DNA from: Candidatus Leptovillus gracilis
Lineage (GTDB): Bacteria > Chloroflexota > Anaerolineae > Promineifilales > Promineifilaceae
Direction: 5' to 3'
Length of the DNA stretch: 64,000 nucleotides
Assembly (NCBI GenBank): GCA_016716065.1
Contig: JADJXA010000006.1
Span: 124,001 to 188,000 of the forward strand
Position numbers and translations under genes: made by a program. Below are positions 41,926-50,653 of this stretch, one piece after another. How positions within the stretch are numbered: position 1 is the first letter of the stretch; the number at the start of each line of letters is the position of its first letter. The notes beneath the pieces were generated by a model. The model worked only from the letters and a program-made list of their open reading frames with translations. It was not told the origin of the DNA and searched no databases.

Positions 41926-44310
41926 TCAATTGCGTAAGGGCTTGCCCGTCATCAACATCGCCGTCATGCGCTCGCGCGTCTTTTCTTCGCCCAACAGCGA
42001 CAGGAACGCTTCCCGTTCCAGGTCCAGAATGTACCAGGGGTCCACCCAGGCCGGGCCGCTGATGTCGCCGCCGCACAGCACGTAGGCCAGTTTTTTGGCG
42101 ATCACCACGTCGTGGTCGGTAGCAAATCCGCCCCAATGCAAGCTCTTCACGCCCACCACCAGCGCCGAGTACGCATCGCGCCCGGCGGCGTAGATTTTCT
42201 CCACTTCCGGCGGCCGCGCGCCGATGCGCGCCAGCTGCAGGGCGCGGTGGCGGGCCAGGGCCAGACGATGGTCGCCGTTCATGGCGATCATGTCATCGGC
42301 GGCCAGGTAGCCGAGTTCTTTGTTTTCCCAGGCGCTGGTGCCCACTTTGGCCAGGGCCACCTGCTCGAAGGCGGCTTGCAGGGCAGGGACCACATCGGCG
42401 TTGGCAATTTGCATGGTCGGGTTGACTTTGCGCCGCAGCACTTCCTTGCAGCCGCCGCCGGCCGGAATCAGGCCAACGCCAAATTCCACCAGACCCATGT
42501 AGCTTTCATGGTTGGCGACGGTTTCCCAACCGGCCATCGCCATTTCGGCGCCGCCGCCGAGGGCCATGCCTTGCACGGCCGTCACCACCGGTTTCGGCGC
42601 GTGGCGCAGCTTAAAGGTTAACGATTGCAGGCCATGAATCATCTGGTTTAGTTCGTCCCAGCGCCCAGAGGCCGCCGCCACGCCCACGGCAAACAGATTC
42701 GCGCCGACGCAGAAGTTTTCGGCGTCATTGCCCACAACCATCGCGTCGAAGTCGCTGTCCAGCCGCGCCAGCGCCTCGTGGCCCAGGGCGATGATCTGGT
42801 CGTCTATGGCGTTCATTTTGGCGTGGTATTCAAACAGCAGAACGCCATCGCCCATATCCAGCAGGCTGGCGCTTTCGTTGCGCGCCACCTCTTTGCCAGC
42901 GCGGTGCAAATCGCTGAGGAGAACCACTTTTTTGTCTATGGCGCGGGGGATGTAAGTTTTGCTGTCCCAATTGTAGACGCTGCCATCTTTGTAGAAGCTG
43001 TCGCCGCCGGCGGCCAACATCTCGTGGACCCAGGGGGCTACTTCCAACCCGGCGGCGGCCATTTTTTCGGCCGTTTCGGCCACGCCGAGCATGTCCCACA
43101 TCTGGAACGGGCCAGCTTCGTGGGCGAAGCCCCAACGCATGGCGTCATCTACATCGCTGAGTTTGTAGGCGATTTCCGGGGCGACGTGGGCGGCGTAGGC
43201 GAAGCCGTAATAAAGCAGGTCGCGCAGGTAGTTGGCGGCGCGGTCGTCAAATTCCAACAGCTTACGCACCCGTTCGCCCAGGTCTTCTACTTTGCGGACT
43301 TTGCCCACCGAATCAAAGCGGGGACTGCCGCCGTCGAAGTATTCCAGGCTGTCGGGGTTGAGGGTAAGGAAGACACGCTTGCCGTCTATGAAGGCTTGTT
43401 TGTAGAAGCCCTGACCGGTTTTGTTGCCCAGCCATTTGTTTTCGATCATTTGGCCCATGACAACGGCCGTTTTCTCTGGCTTCAACACATCGCGGTACGG
43501 GTCGTGGGGCACGGCTTCGTAGAGATTGTGGTTGACGTGGCCCATCACGTCCAGCCCAACCAGGTCCATCAGGCGGAAGGTGGCGCTTTTGGGGCGGCCA
43601 ATGGTGGGGCCGGTGATGGCGTCTATTTCGGCGACGGTGTAACCGTTTTGGAAGGCGTATTCGATGCCGTAGGAGGCGGCGACGGCAAAGAAGCGGTTGC
43701 CGATGAAGTTGGGGGTGTCTTTGCAGACCACCACGCCTTTGCCCAACACGTCACGGCCAAACTGCACCATGAAATCGGTGACGGCCGTATCAGTTTGCGG
43801 CGTGGGGATGATTTCTAGCAGCTTAAGATAGCGGGGGGGGTTGAAGAAGTGGGTTCCTAAGAAACGAGAGCGGAAGGATGGGGAACGGCCGTCGGTAATC
43901 TGATGAATCGGGATGCCGGAGGTGTTGCTGGAGACGATGGCGCTGGGCTTACACACTGCCTCCAACTTCGCCATCAACGCCTGCTTCAAATCCAGCCGCT
44001 CAATAATCACCTCCACCACCCAATCACAGTCGGCCAATAAATCAAAATTGTCGTCCGTATTGCCAATGGTGATCAGGTCGGCGCGGTCGGCGCGGGCCAG
44101 GTTAGCCGGTTTAGCCTTGGCCATACGGTCGTACAGGCTTTGCACCAGGCGATTGCGCGCCTTGGGGTCGTCCTGTTCCGCGTCGCTCAGGTTGGGCGTG
44201 GGAATGTCCAGCAGCACGACGGGAATGCCGATATTCGCCAGATGAGCAGCGATGCCGCCGCCCATCGTACCGGCCCCGACAATGCCTACTTTGTCAATGC
44301 GGTAGGTCAT
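41926..44310 (-). CDS. fadN: 3-hydroxyacyl-CoA dehydrogenase / enoyl-CoA hydratase fusion (FadN-type)
   Basis: Performs hydration and oxidation in beta-oxidation. The N-terminal NAD-binding fold has VGIVGAGTMGGGIAAHLAN, SSNTSGIPIHQI, HFFNPPRYLKLLEIIPT and CKDTPNFIGNRFF. The C-terminal half is the crotonase domain, with VVGNDAENFCVGANLF and VQGMALGGGAEMAMAG for the oxyanion hole. This order (dehydrogenase first) matches FadN rather than FadB. Length 794. It is downstream of two acyl-CoA dehydrogenases. Confidence 0.92.
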   Translation of the reverse strand: MTYRIDKVGIVGAGTMGGGIAAHLANIGIPVVLLDIPTPNLSDAEQDDPKARNRLVQSLYDRMAKAKPANLARADRADLITIGNTDDNFDLLADCDWVVEVIIERLDLKQALMAKLEAVCKPSAIVSSNTSGIPIHQITDGRSPSFRSRFLGTHFFNPPRYLKLLEIIPTPQTDTAVTDFMVQFGRDVLGKGVVVCKDTPNFIGNRFFAVAASYGIEYAFQNGYTVAEIDAITGPTIGRPKSATFRLMDLVGLDVMGHVNHNLYEAVPHDPYRDVLKPEKTAVVMGQMIENKWLGNKTGQGFYKQAFIDGKRVFLTLNPDSLEYFDGGSPRFDSVGKVRKVEDLGERVRKLLEFDDRAANYLRDLLYYGFAYAAHVAPEIAYKLSDVDDAMRWGFAHEAGPFQMWDMLGVAETAEKMAAAGLEVAPWVHEMLAAGGDSFYKDGSVYNWDSKTYIPRAIDKKVVLLSDLHRAGKEVARNESASLLDMGDGVLLFEYHAKMNAIDDQIIALGHEALARLDSDFDAMVVGNDAENFCVGANLFAVGVAAASGRWDELNQMIHGLQSLTFKLRHAPKPVVTAVQGMALGGGAEMAMAGWETVANHESYMGLVEFGVGLIPAGGGCKEVLRRKVNPTMQIANADVVPALQAAFEQVALAKVGTSAWENKELGYLAADDMIAMNGDHRLALARHRALQLARIGARPPEVEKIYAAGRDAYSALVVGVKSLHWGGFATDHDVVIAKKLAYVLCGGDISGPAWVDPWYILDLEREAFLSLLGEEKTRERMTAMLMTGKPLRN

Positions 44311-44341
44311 AGGTTTCTCCTTCGTGGGGGTTTGAGATTGG

Positions 44342-44394
44342 AATTCAGTATTCAGTATTCAGTGTTCAGTAAACACTGAATACTGAATACTGAC
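44342..44394. repeat. Two-armed short-period repeat (TTCAGTA type)
   Basis: TTCAGTATTCAGTATTCAGT on the left and ACTGAATACTGAATACTGA on the right form a hairpin about 22 bp long. It lies between acyl-CoA dehydrogenase and fadN genes. Confidence 0.75.
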
Positions 44395-44403
44395 AGTTAG
44401 CAA

Positions 44404-45663
44404 CTACTTCAGTTCGCGGCGCGAGTAGCCCAGGATACTGCGGGCGACGATGAGGGTGTTGATCTGCTTGGTCCCTTCGTAGATGTCGTTGATTTTAGCG
44501 TCGCGCATCCACTTTTCGGTGAGCCACTCACGGGTATAGCCCATCGGGCCGAGGAGTTCCACGGCTTTTTGCGTGACCCAGGTGACGGTTTCGCCGGCGC
44601 GGGCTTTGCACATGCTGGCTTCCAGGCGGTTGGGCTGGCCGTGGGCCATCAGCACCACCGAGCGCAGGGTGAGCAGCCAGGCCGATTTGTGGCGGGCTTC
44701 CATTTCCAATAGGTCGCGCTCCACAGAAGTCATCTGGTGCTTGGGCTTGGTGTAATCCACGACGATGCCCTCTTCGGCCAGTTTGGCGCGGGTGAATTCT
44801 AATGCGGCGCGGCAAATGCCCATGGCGCTGGCGGCCACAGCCGGCCGGCTGGCATCAAAGGTAGCCATCGCGCCCTTAAACCCTTTGGTGGAGCCATCGC
44901 GGTTGACGACTTCCGGGCTGCCCAGAATATTGTCGTGTGGGATGCGGGCGTTGTCGAAGACAATGGCGACGGTGTCGCTGACGCGAATGCCCAGTTTATG
45001 TTCCTTTTTGGTCACGGTAACACCGGGCGAGTTTGGTTCGACGATGAACGATTTCATGCCGCCGCGGCCGGCGCTGGGGTCTACGGTGGCCCAGACGACG
45101 ACAAAACCGTCGGATTCATCCAGGGCCAGTCCGCCATTGGTGCAGAAGATTTTTTCGCCGTTAAGGATCCATTCGTTGGTTTCCGAGTCTAAGACGGCCG
45201 TTGTGCGAATATTGCCTGTGTCCGAGCCGGCGCCCGGTTCGGTCATTGCCATGGCGCCCCATTTGGGGTCGCCCTGCCCAAACTTGCCCAAAATACGTAC
45301 TTTTTGCTCTTTCGTGCCTACAGCTTCCAGAGCCGCGCCGCCCAACGCCGGGTCCGGCGTGCAGAGATATTGCCCGGCGTCACCCCAACTGAGCATTTCG
45401 ATCATCAAAATCAGGCGCAAGATGGAAAAGTCGGGACCTTCGCGTTTGGCAGGGCCGCTGCCATTGCCGTTTTGCTGCAATTTTTCGGCGCGGCGGCGGT
45501 ACTGCTCGCGCATCACCGGCCACATCATGTTGATGTACTCGACCGGCCGTTCATGCTCGTGTTCGTCGTAATAGCGCGAGTATTGGCGCATGATGGATTC
45601 GGCCACCATTTTTGCCATTTGCAGTTCATTGCTTATTTTTTCGGGAATTTCAAAGCTGATCAT
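44404..45663 (-). CDS. Acyl-CoA dehydrogenase
   Basis: FAD-dependent first step of beta-oxidation. The flavin-binding run is AMTEPGAGSDTGNIRTTAV, then GEKIFCTNGG, FDNARIPHDNILG and the C-terminal QPNRLEASMCKARAGETVTW with MRDAKINDIYEGTKQINTLIVAR, the usual C-terminal signature. The start MISFEIPEKISN at 45663 is chosen because GGAGC precedes it. It is one of two paralogues in tandem. Confidence 0.92.
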   Translation of the reverse strand: MISFEIPEKISNELQMAKMVAESIMRQYSRYYDEHEHERPVEYINMMWPVMREQYRRRAEKLQQNGNGSGPAKREGPDFSILRLILMIEMLSWGDAGQYLCTPDPALGGAALEAVGTKEQKVRILGKFGQGDPKWGAMAMTEPGAGSDTGNIRTTAVLDSETNEWILNGEKIFCTNGGLALDESDGFVVVWATVDPSAGRGGMKSFIVEPNSPGVTVTKKEHKLGIRVSDTVAIVFDNARIPHDNILGSPEVVNRDGSTKGFKGAMATFDASRPAVAASAMGICRAALEFTRAKLAEEGIVVDYTKPKHQMTSVERDLLEMEARHKSAWLLTLRSVVLMAHGQPNRLEASMCKARAGETVTWVTQKAVELLGPMGYTREWLTEKWMRDAKINDIYEGTKQINTLIVARSILGYSRRELK

Positions 45664-45675
45664 TTTTAGCTCCAT

Positions 45676-45729
45676 GAAGGATTGATGATTGGCGATTGAC
45701 AATTGGCAATCAAGTTCGTCAATCCCAAA
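45676..45729. repeat. Short-period repeat (GATTGGCGATTGACAATTGG type)
   Basis: Units such as GATTGATGATTGGCGATTGACAATT (16-20 bp pattern) occur on the left, with an imperfect complementary part (TCAATCCCAAATCAGACAATT) on the right. It sits between the two acyl-CoA dehydrogenase genes. Confidence 0.55.
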
Positions 45730-46824
45730 TCAGACAATTGCCATGCCATCAAACGAGGCAAACGCGCGGGCGTTGCGCAGCCACAGTTCTACCGGATATT
45801 CGCGGATGTAGCCGTAGCCGCCCAGGACTTGCAAAGCGCGGTCGCAGACGCTCAGGACCATGTCATCCACATAGTATTTCATCACGGCCGCCGACTGGGT
45901 GGCCTCTTTGCCCTGGTCCAACTGCCAGGCGGCTTCCCAGACCAGCAGGCGAGCGGCGTCTATGTCCATCGCCATTTCCGCCAGCATAAAGGCGATGCTC
46001 TGGCGATGGGCGATAGGTTCGCCGAATTGGACGCGCTCTTTGGCGTAGTCGCGGGAATATTCAAACGCGCCCCTGGCCATGCCGACAGCCAGCGCGCCCA
46101 AAGCCACGCGGCTGTGGTTGAGAATGCGGCCAAAGTCAATGCCTTCACTGCCACCCAATTTGTTGACGGCCGAAATCTTGACGTTCTCTAGCTTGACCTG
46201 GAAGGTAGGCAAAGCGCGAACGCCCATCAGCTTTTCGCGCGCGCCAACAGTGAGGCCGTCTACACCACGCGGCACAAAGAATGCCTGGGTACGGCCGTCT
46301 TCGTTGGCATAAATCAGGAAGGTTTCGGCATTTTCCGCCAGGGGGACAAAACTTTTGCTCCCATTGAGGACGTAGGTGTCGTTTTCGAGAACGGCCGTAG
46401 TCTTCAACTTGCGTGGGTCAAACTGGATCACTGGCTCGGTCAGCGCGGCCGTGACGTTGGGCAAACCTGGTTCGCAGAACAGCGGCAAATGGGCTTCTTT
46501 CTGCGCTTCTGTACCGGCCAACATCAAGGGTACAGCCACCAGATTCGGCGTCATGACGTGCAAAGTTGCCGCCAGGTCACCCCAGGCAAAGGCTTCGGCG
46601 GCCAACACACCAGTCATCACCGAATAGTCACCAAAGCCGCCGTAGGCTTCCGGGATGCTGGTCGGCAGCACGCCAATTTCCCACCCCGCCTTCACCACAT
46701 CGGCGGGGATGATGCCTTCCTCGTCGGCGTCGCGGAACACTTTTCTCATGCGTTCTTGCGCCAGGCGGCCGATAGCATCGGTCAGCATCTTCTGTTCCTG
46801 ATCAAGTTCAAAATTTATAATCAT
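45730..46824 (-). CDS. Acyl-CoA dehydrogenase (second paralogue)
   Basis: A 364-residue acyl-CoA dehydrogenase. It begins MIINFELDQEQKMLTDAI, with AALTEPVIQFDPRKLKTTA for flavin and substrate, NGSKSFVPLAE, VQFGEPIAHRQSIAFMLAEMA and the C-terminal QVLGGYGYIREYPVELWLRNARA. The start at 46824 follows GGAGC. It is somewhat shorter and more divergent than its neighbour, perhaps with a different chain-length range. Confidence 0.9.
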   Translation of the reverse strand: MIINFELDQEQKMLTDAIGRLAQERMRKVFRDADEEGIIPADVVKAGWEIGVLPTSIPEAYGGFGDYSVMTGVLAAEAFAWGDLAATLHVMTPNLVAVPLMLAGTEAQKEAHLPLFCEPGLPNVTAALTEPVIQFDPRKLKTTAVLENDTYVLNGSKSFVPLAENAETFLIYANEDGRTQAFFVPRGVDGLTVGAREKLMGVRALPTFQVKLENVKISAVNKLGGSEGIDFGRILNHSRVALGALAVGMARGAFEYSRDYAKERVQFGEPIAHRQSIAFMLAEMAMDIDAARLLVWEAAWQLDQGKEATQSAAVMKYYVDDMVLSVCDRALQVLGGYGYIREYPVELWLRNARAFASFDGMAIV

Positions 46825-46841
46825 GTCTAGCTCCTTGCCAA

Positions 46842-46923
46842 TAAGTTGCAGATAGTTGAGAGTTGCTAGTTGGGAGTTGATAGAAGCGCAAACCACTAAC
46901 CACTCTCAACCAACAACTATCAA
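46842..46923. repeat. Two-armed short-period repeat (AGTTG type)
   Basis: Left arm of AGTTGCAGATAGTTGAGAGTTG units and right arm of CACTCTCAACCAACAACTATC units, around a short GAAGCGCAAACCA core. It fills the gap between folP and the acyl-CoA dehydrogenase genes. Confidence 0.6.
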
Positions 46924-47802
46924 CTAATTTCTTACAATTCGATCTGTCATTCGGGCAACGCGGGCCATTGCCTGCACGTCGTGAACGCGCACAATGTCGG
47001 CTCCCCGGTCTATGCCAATGGCAACGGCCGCGGCCGTGCCTTCTAACCGCTGGTCCGGTGGTAAGTCCAGCGTATAGCCGATAAATGATTTACGTGATGG
47101 CCCAATTAATAGAGGAAAGCCCATCTGCTTAAACTGGTCCAACTGCCGCAACAGCTGCAAATTTTGCTCAACTGTTTTGCCAAAGCCTATGCCGGGGTCT
47201 ATGATGATTTGCCTGTCCTGCACCCCGGCGGCATGGGCAATGGCGATGCTTTCTGCCAACTCGTTGATTACGTCGAGGATGAGATCGGTGTACTGCACGC
47301 CAACGTAGCGGCCGCCCAGGCGTTCGGCCTGGGCCACGTCTTTGGGCTGGCTGCGATTGTGCATGATCACCACTGGGCAGCCAGCCTGCGCCAGCAGGGG
47401 GGCCATGTCCGGGTCCATGCGCAATCCCCACACGTCGTTGATCCAATCAGCGCCGGCCGCCAGAGCCGCCTCGGCCACCACAGCGCGATAGGTGTCTACC
47501 GAAATTGTCACATTTACGGCCGGCCGCAAGGCGCGAATCAGGGGCAAAATGCGCGCCAGTTCTTCCTCTGGGGCGACAGGCTGGCTGCCGGGGCGGGTGC
47601 TTTCACCACCAATGTCCAGAATGTCGGCGCCAGCGGCTGCAAATTGCTGCGCCTGAGCGACGGCACGGGCAACGGCCGTTTCTTTTGCCTCTTCACGCCA
47701 CAAACCATCCCCAGAAAAGCTGTCTGGGGTGGCGTTGAGGATGCCCATGATGTAGGTGCGCTCACCCCATTGGAAACCGGCGGCAGGTGTCTTCCGTTCC
47801 AA
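46924..47802 (-). CDS. folP: Dihydropteroate synthase
   Basis: Condenses p-aminobenzoate with dihydropterin pyrophosphate, the sulfonamide target. Signatures are MGILNATPDSFSGDG, DILDIGGESTRPGS, SVDTYRAVVAEAALAAGADWINDVWG and IIDPGIGFGKTVEQNL, then GPSRKSFIG. All catalytic loops are present. It begins 3 bp after folK, forming a two-step folate unit. Confidence 0.95.
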   Translation of the reverse strand: MERKTPAAGFQWGERTYIMGILNATPDSFSGDGLWREEAKETAVARAVAQAQQFAAAGADILDIGGESTRPGSQPVAPEEELARILPLIRALRPAVNVTISVDTYRAVVAEAALAAGADWINDVWGLRMDPDMAPLLAQAGCPVVIMHNRSQPKDVAQAERLGGRYVGVQYTDLILDVINELAESIAIAHAAGVQDRQIIIDPGIGFGKTVEQNLQLLRQLDQFKQMGFPLLIGPSRKSFIGYTLDLPPDQRLEGTAAAVAIGIDRGADIVRVHDVQAMARVARMTDRIVRN

Positions 47803-47805
47803 CCG

Positions 47806-48312
47806 TTAGTCTCCTATGCCCATCAGGGACGGTTGATGCGGCAGACGGTAAACGGCCGTGCTGTACCTCTGGGCCAACATCTGCACAACTGTCTCGCCGG
47901 TTTGGGGATGGACAAAATCAGGGGCAATGTCGGCCAATGGCGCCAGGACAAAGGCGCGTTCACCAACAAAGGGGTGGGGGATGGTCAGGGTTTCGTCGCC
48001 GACGATTGCATCGTCATAAAACAAAATATCAATGTCAATCAGGCGGGGTCCCCACTTGAAAGTTGGGCGGCGACCCACTTCGGTTTCAACCGTTTGGCAT
48101 AGTTGCAGAAGTTCGTATGGGGAAAGATTGGTTTGGGCGGACAGGCAGACGTTGAGGAAGGCAGGCTGGTCGGTGACGCCCCAGGGTTCGGTCTCATACA
48201 CAGCAGAAACGGCCGTCACCGCCAAAACACGGCGCAAAAAGGCCAGAGTCTTTTGCAGATTTACCTGGCGGTCCCCCAGGTTTGTGCCTAAGCTTAAATA
48301 AATCTGACTCAT
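47806..48312 (-). CDS. folK: 6-hydroxymethyl-7,8-dihydropterin pyrophosphokinase
   Basis: Transfers pyrophosphate from ATP to hydroxymethyl-dihydropterin just before FolP. The HPPK signatures are SLGTNLGDRQVNL, SAVYETEPWGVTDQPAFLN and the metal-binding GPRLIDIDILFYDD, plus IPHPFVGERAFVLAPL. Length 168 is typical. It has a strong promoter upstream and leads folP. Confidence 0.95.
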   Translation of the reverse strand: MSQIYLSLGTNLGDRQVNLQKTLAFLRRVLAVTAVSAVYETEPWGVTDQPAFLNVCLSAQTNLSPYELLQLCQTVETEVGRRPTFKWGPRLIDIDILFYDDAIVGDETLTIPHPFVGERAFVLAPLADIAPDFVHPQTGETVVQMLAQRYSTAVYRLPHQPSLMGIGD

Positions 48313-48428
48313 GCCGCTCCGACTGTTTCGTGCGCCGCCCCCACCTGGAAAGTGGGATCAGAGCCGATAGTGGTCTACCATCGCTTGGTAATTTTGCACA
48401 AAATGACGCACTGCATCATTATCACGTA

Positions 48429-48457
48429 TTTATAACACAGCGCGTCATGAGTGTCAA
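48429..48457 (-). promoter_or_regulatory. Consensus promoter of folK-folP
   Basis: On the minus strand TTGACA (48457-48452), a 17-bp spacer and TATAAA (48434-48429) form a near-perfect housekeeping promoter. The start site falls near 48422, giving a 110-nt leader that includes a CCCACTTTCC/GGTGGG hairpin (48340-48356). Confidence 0.75.
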
Positions 48458-48573
48458 TAGTTAGCGAAAATTCGCTGAAAGCGGTTTTTCTCAGAATTTT
48501 GGGGTTAGCTTCGGCCTGCTGTTGGCTTTCGCGCCAGAGGTCGGGTAAGATGTTCCCCAGATGAGGTGATGCC

Positions 48574-49809
48574 ATGAATTACAAAAGGTCCATCTGGGTC
48601 TTGGGTTTACTGCTGTTTTGGGCGCTGCCGAAAGGAGTTGGGGCACAGGCGGCGGCCGCTGCCCCCACCCACACCATTCTCCCCGGCGATACCTGGACGG
48701 CGCTGAGCTACCGTTACGGCCGTGACGTGCAGGCCACCAATCGCCACATGAACCGGCAGCGCCAACCGGCCATCGGCACGGCCGTTGCCCTGCCCCCAGA
48801 CAGCGCCGGGCAGATGGGTGTTTTGCTGCGTTCCGACGATGGCGGCTTGCTGGCGACGGCCGTGCGCCACAACACTGACCCCTGGGCCATCGCCTTGCAA
48901 AACGACTTGCCCTCTCCCTATCGTCCACTGATGTACCAGCCTATCTTCTTGCCCGGCGGGGAAGCGCCGCCCAGAGATTTGCCAGAGGGATTTGCCGGAC
49001 TGGAACTGTCGCAGCCGGTAGGGGAGCCAGGGGTAGCGTTGGGCTGGCGGACGGAGGTGTCCGAAACGGCCGTTGTCTCAGCCACGCTGAACAGTGCGCC
49101 ATTTGTGGTGGTGGGGAACGGCCGTTACCGGGTTGGTCTCATCGGCACAGGCGCATTTTACGGCCGTGGCGAACCCAATCTCAACATTCAGGTAGACGAT
49201 GGGCCGCTGTGGTCCCAGCCCTGGCGTTTTGAAGACCGCGGCGATTGGGTTTTCCAGGAACTTACCTACACCGGCACGGCCGCCGCCATCACCCAAGATG
49301 ACATAGACGCCGAACGCGCCCGGCTGCGCGAAATCTGGTCCCAGGTGACGCCGCAGCCGTATTGGACCGCTCCCTTTACGCTGCCCATCGCCAACTACCT
49401 CAGCGTTACGTCCACTTATGGCGACCGGCGCTCGGTAAACGGCGGACCGTATAACCGCTACCACGAAGGAGTGGACTTTAGCGCCTACGGCGGCACACCC
49501 GTGCTGGCGCCGGCCGCCGGTCGGGTGGTGGTGGCGGAAGTATTGGCCGTGCGCGGCGGGGCGGTCATCCTGGATCATGGCCTGGGCATTTATTCTGGCT
49601 ACTACCACCTCAGCGACATCATGGTGGAGCCGGGCCAGATGGTGCAGGCGGGGGAAGTTGTGGGCGCGGTGGGCACAACGGGACTCTCCACCGGCAATCA
49701 TCTGCATTGGGATATGTTGGTCGGCATTACCTGGGTGGATGGGCAGGCGTGGTTGGCCCAAGATATGGCCTGTTGGATTCGCGCCGCTTTGGGTGCGGCC
49801 TGCGAGTAA
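48574..49809 (+). CDS. M23-family peptidase with N-terminal LysM-like region
   Basis: A secreted 411-residue peptidoglycan-hydrolase-type protein. A signal peptide (IWVLGLLLFWALPKGVGAQA) is followed by a LysM-like segment (HTILPGDTWTALSYRYGRD). A beta-rich middle region follows. The C-terminal M23 domain has the zinc ligands HEGVDFSAYGGTPVLAPAAG and GNHLHWDM, plus GYYHLSDIMVEPGQMVQAG. M23 enzymes cut peptide bridges in the wall; some only sense it. All metal ligands are present here. Confidence 0.9.
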   Translation: MNYKRSIWVLGLLLFWALPKGVGAQAAAAAPTHTILPGDTWTALSYRYGRDVQATNRHMNRQRQPAIGTAVALPPDSAGQMGVLLRSDDGGLLATAVRHNTDPWAIALQNDLPSPYRPLMYQPIFLPGGEAPPRDLPEGFAGLELSQPVGEPGVALGWRTEVSETAVVSATLNSAPFVVVGNGRYRVGLIGTGAFYGRGEPNLNIQVDDGPLWSQPWRFEDRGDWVFQELTYTGTAAAITQDDIDAERARLREIWSQVTPQPYWTAPFTLPIANYLSVTSTYGDRRSVNGGPYNRYHEGVDFSAYGGTPVLAPAAGRVVVAEVLAVRGGAVILDHGLGIYSGYYHLSDIMVEPGQMVQAGEVVGAVGTTGLSTGNHLHWDMLVGITWVDGQAWLAQDMACWIRAALGAACE

Positions 49810-49911
49810 ACAATCGAAACAAGGTTGCGTGAAAAATCCGGCGGCCAATGGTATGATTCAACCCACATTCACCTACTATTCTTTTATTTGAGGTCAGGAG
49901 GATTTTCGGCA

Positions 49912-50496
49912 ATGATTTTGCAATCGGCTCTGTTTACGCAATTGGCTTTACAAACAACGACGAGCAATTCGCAGTGGTGGTGGCTGTTCATTGTGGGGCT
50001 TATTCTGTTGGTGGCTTTCTTTTACTGGTGGCAGCAGGTTAGCGAAAAAGATTTGGCCACGCTGGTGGCTTTTGAGAAGCAGCATCCGCAGGGTTTGGCA
50101 ATGCCGCCCGGCTTTTCGCTGCCAGCGGCAGCCAGCGACGCGCCTGATGACCACGACCATGGCGTGCATGGACATGGCGTGCATGGACATGACGCCCACG
50201 ATGCGCATGGGGAAACGGCCGTTTTCACCCCCGCCGACCCCGACGATCTTAAACGCATCGAAGGCATTGGCCCTAAAATCGCCGACCTGCTAAACCAGGC
50301 AGGCATCTTCACCTACGCCCAACTGGCGGCGGCCGCTGTGGCCGACCTCAACCAAATCCTGGAAAAAGCCGGGCCGCGCTACCAGCTCGCTGATCCGGCA
50401 GCTGGCCGCAGCAGGCCAAACTGGCTGCCGTGGGCGATTGGGACGGCGCTGGACGCATTACAAGAAACATTAAAAGGCGGTCGTCAGGCCAAATAA
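49912..50496 (+). CDS. Membrane-anchored helix-hairpin-helix protein with His-rich linker
   Basis: A 194-residue protein: an N-terminal transmembrane helix (WWWLFIVGLILLVAFFYWW), a His/Asp/Gly linker (HDHGVHGHGVHGHDAHDAHG) that could bind metal, and a helix-hairpin-helix domain (PDDLKRIEGIGPKIADLLNQAG) like those in ribosomal S13-like DUF4332 proteins. An AGGAGG lies 11 nt before the ATG. Residues after YQLADP are out of frame: the -1 frame reads WPQQAKLAAVGDWDG, as in related domains, and the original frame resumes at ALDALQETLKGG. Two small deletions totalling three bases would explain it. Confidence 0.75.
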   Translation: MILQSALFTQLALQTTTSNSQWWWLFIVGLILLVAFFYWWQQVSEKDLATLVAFEKQHPQGLAMPPGFSLPAAASDAPDDHDHGVHGHGVHGHDAHDAHGETAVFTPADPDDLKRIEGIGPKIADLLNQAGIFTYAQLAAAAVADLNQILEKAGPRYQLADPAAGRSRPNWLPWAIGTALDALQETLKGGRQAK

Positions 50497-50653
50497 AACC
50501 GATGTACGGTCAGGATCAGACAGATTTCTGCAAACCTGCCCGGTCCTGACCCTGGCGTTGCCATGCGGCCTGACAAATCGCGTGGTATGGGGGCGGACAA
50601 AAACGCCGCTATCCACTTACGGAACACCGCATATGGGATACGGCTCGCAGTTG
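50497..50653. other. Short intergenic gap
   Basis: No gene is seen between the HHH gene and the convergent hydrolase. It has an imperfect GGTCAGGATCAGAC...GGTCCTGACC inverted repeat near 50508-50551 that may act as a terminator. Confidence 0.4.

Noticed and set aside
42778..43818. Open frame of 346 codons on the plus strand
   Set aside because: Shadow of fadN, low-complexity Val/Gly/His composition.
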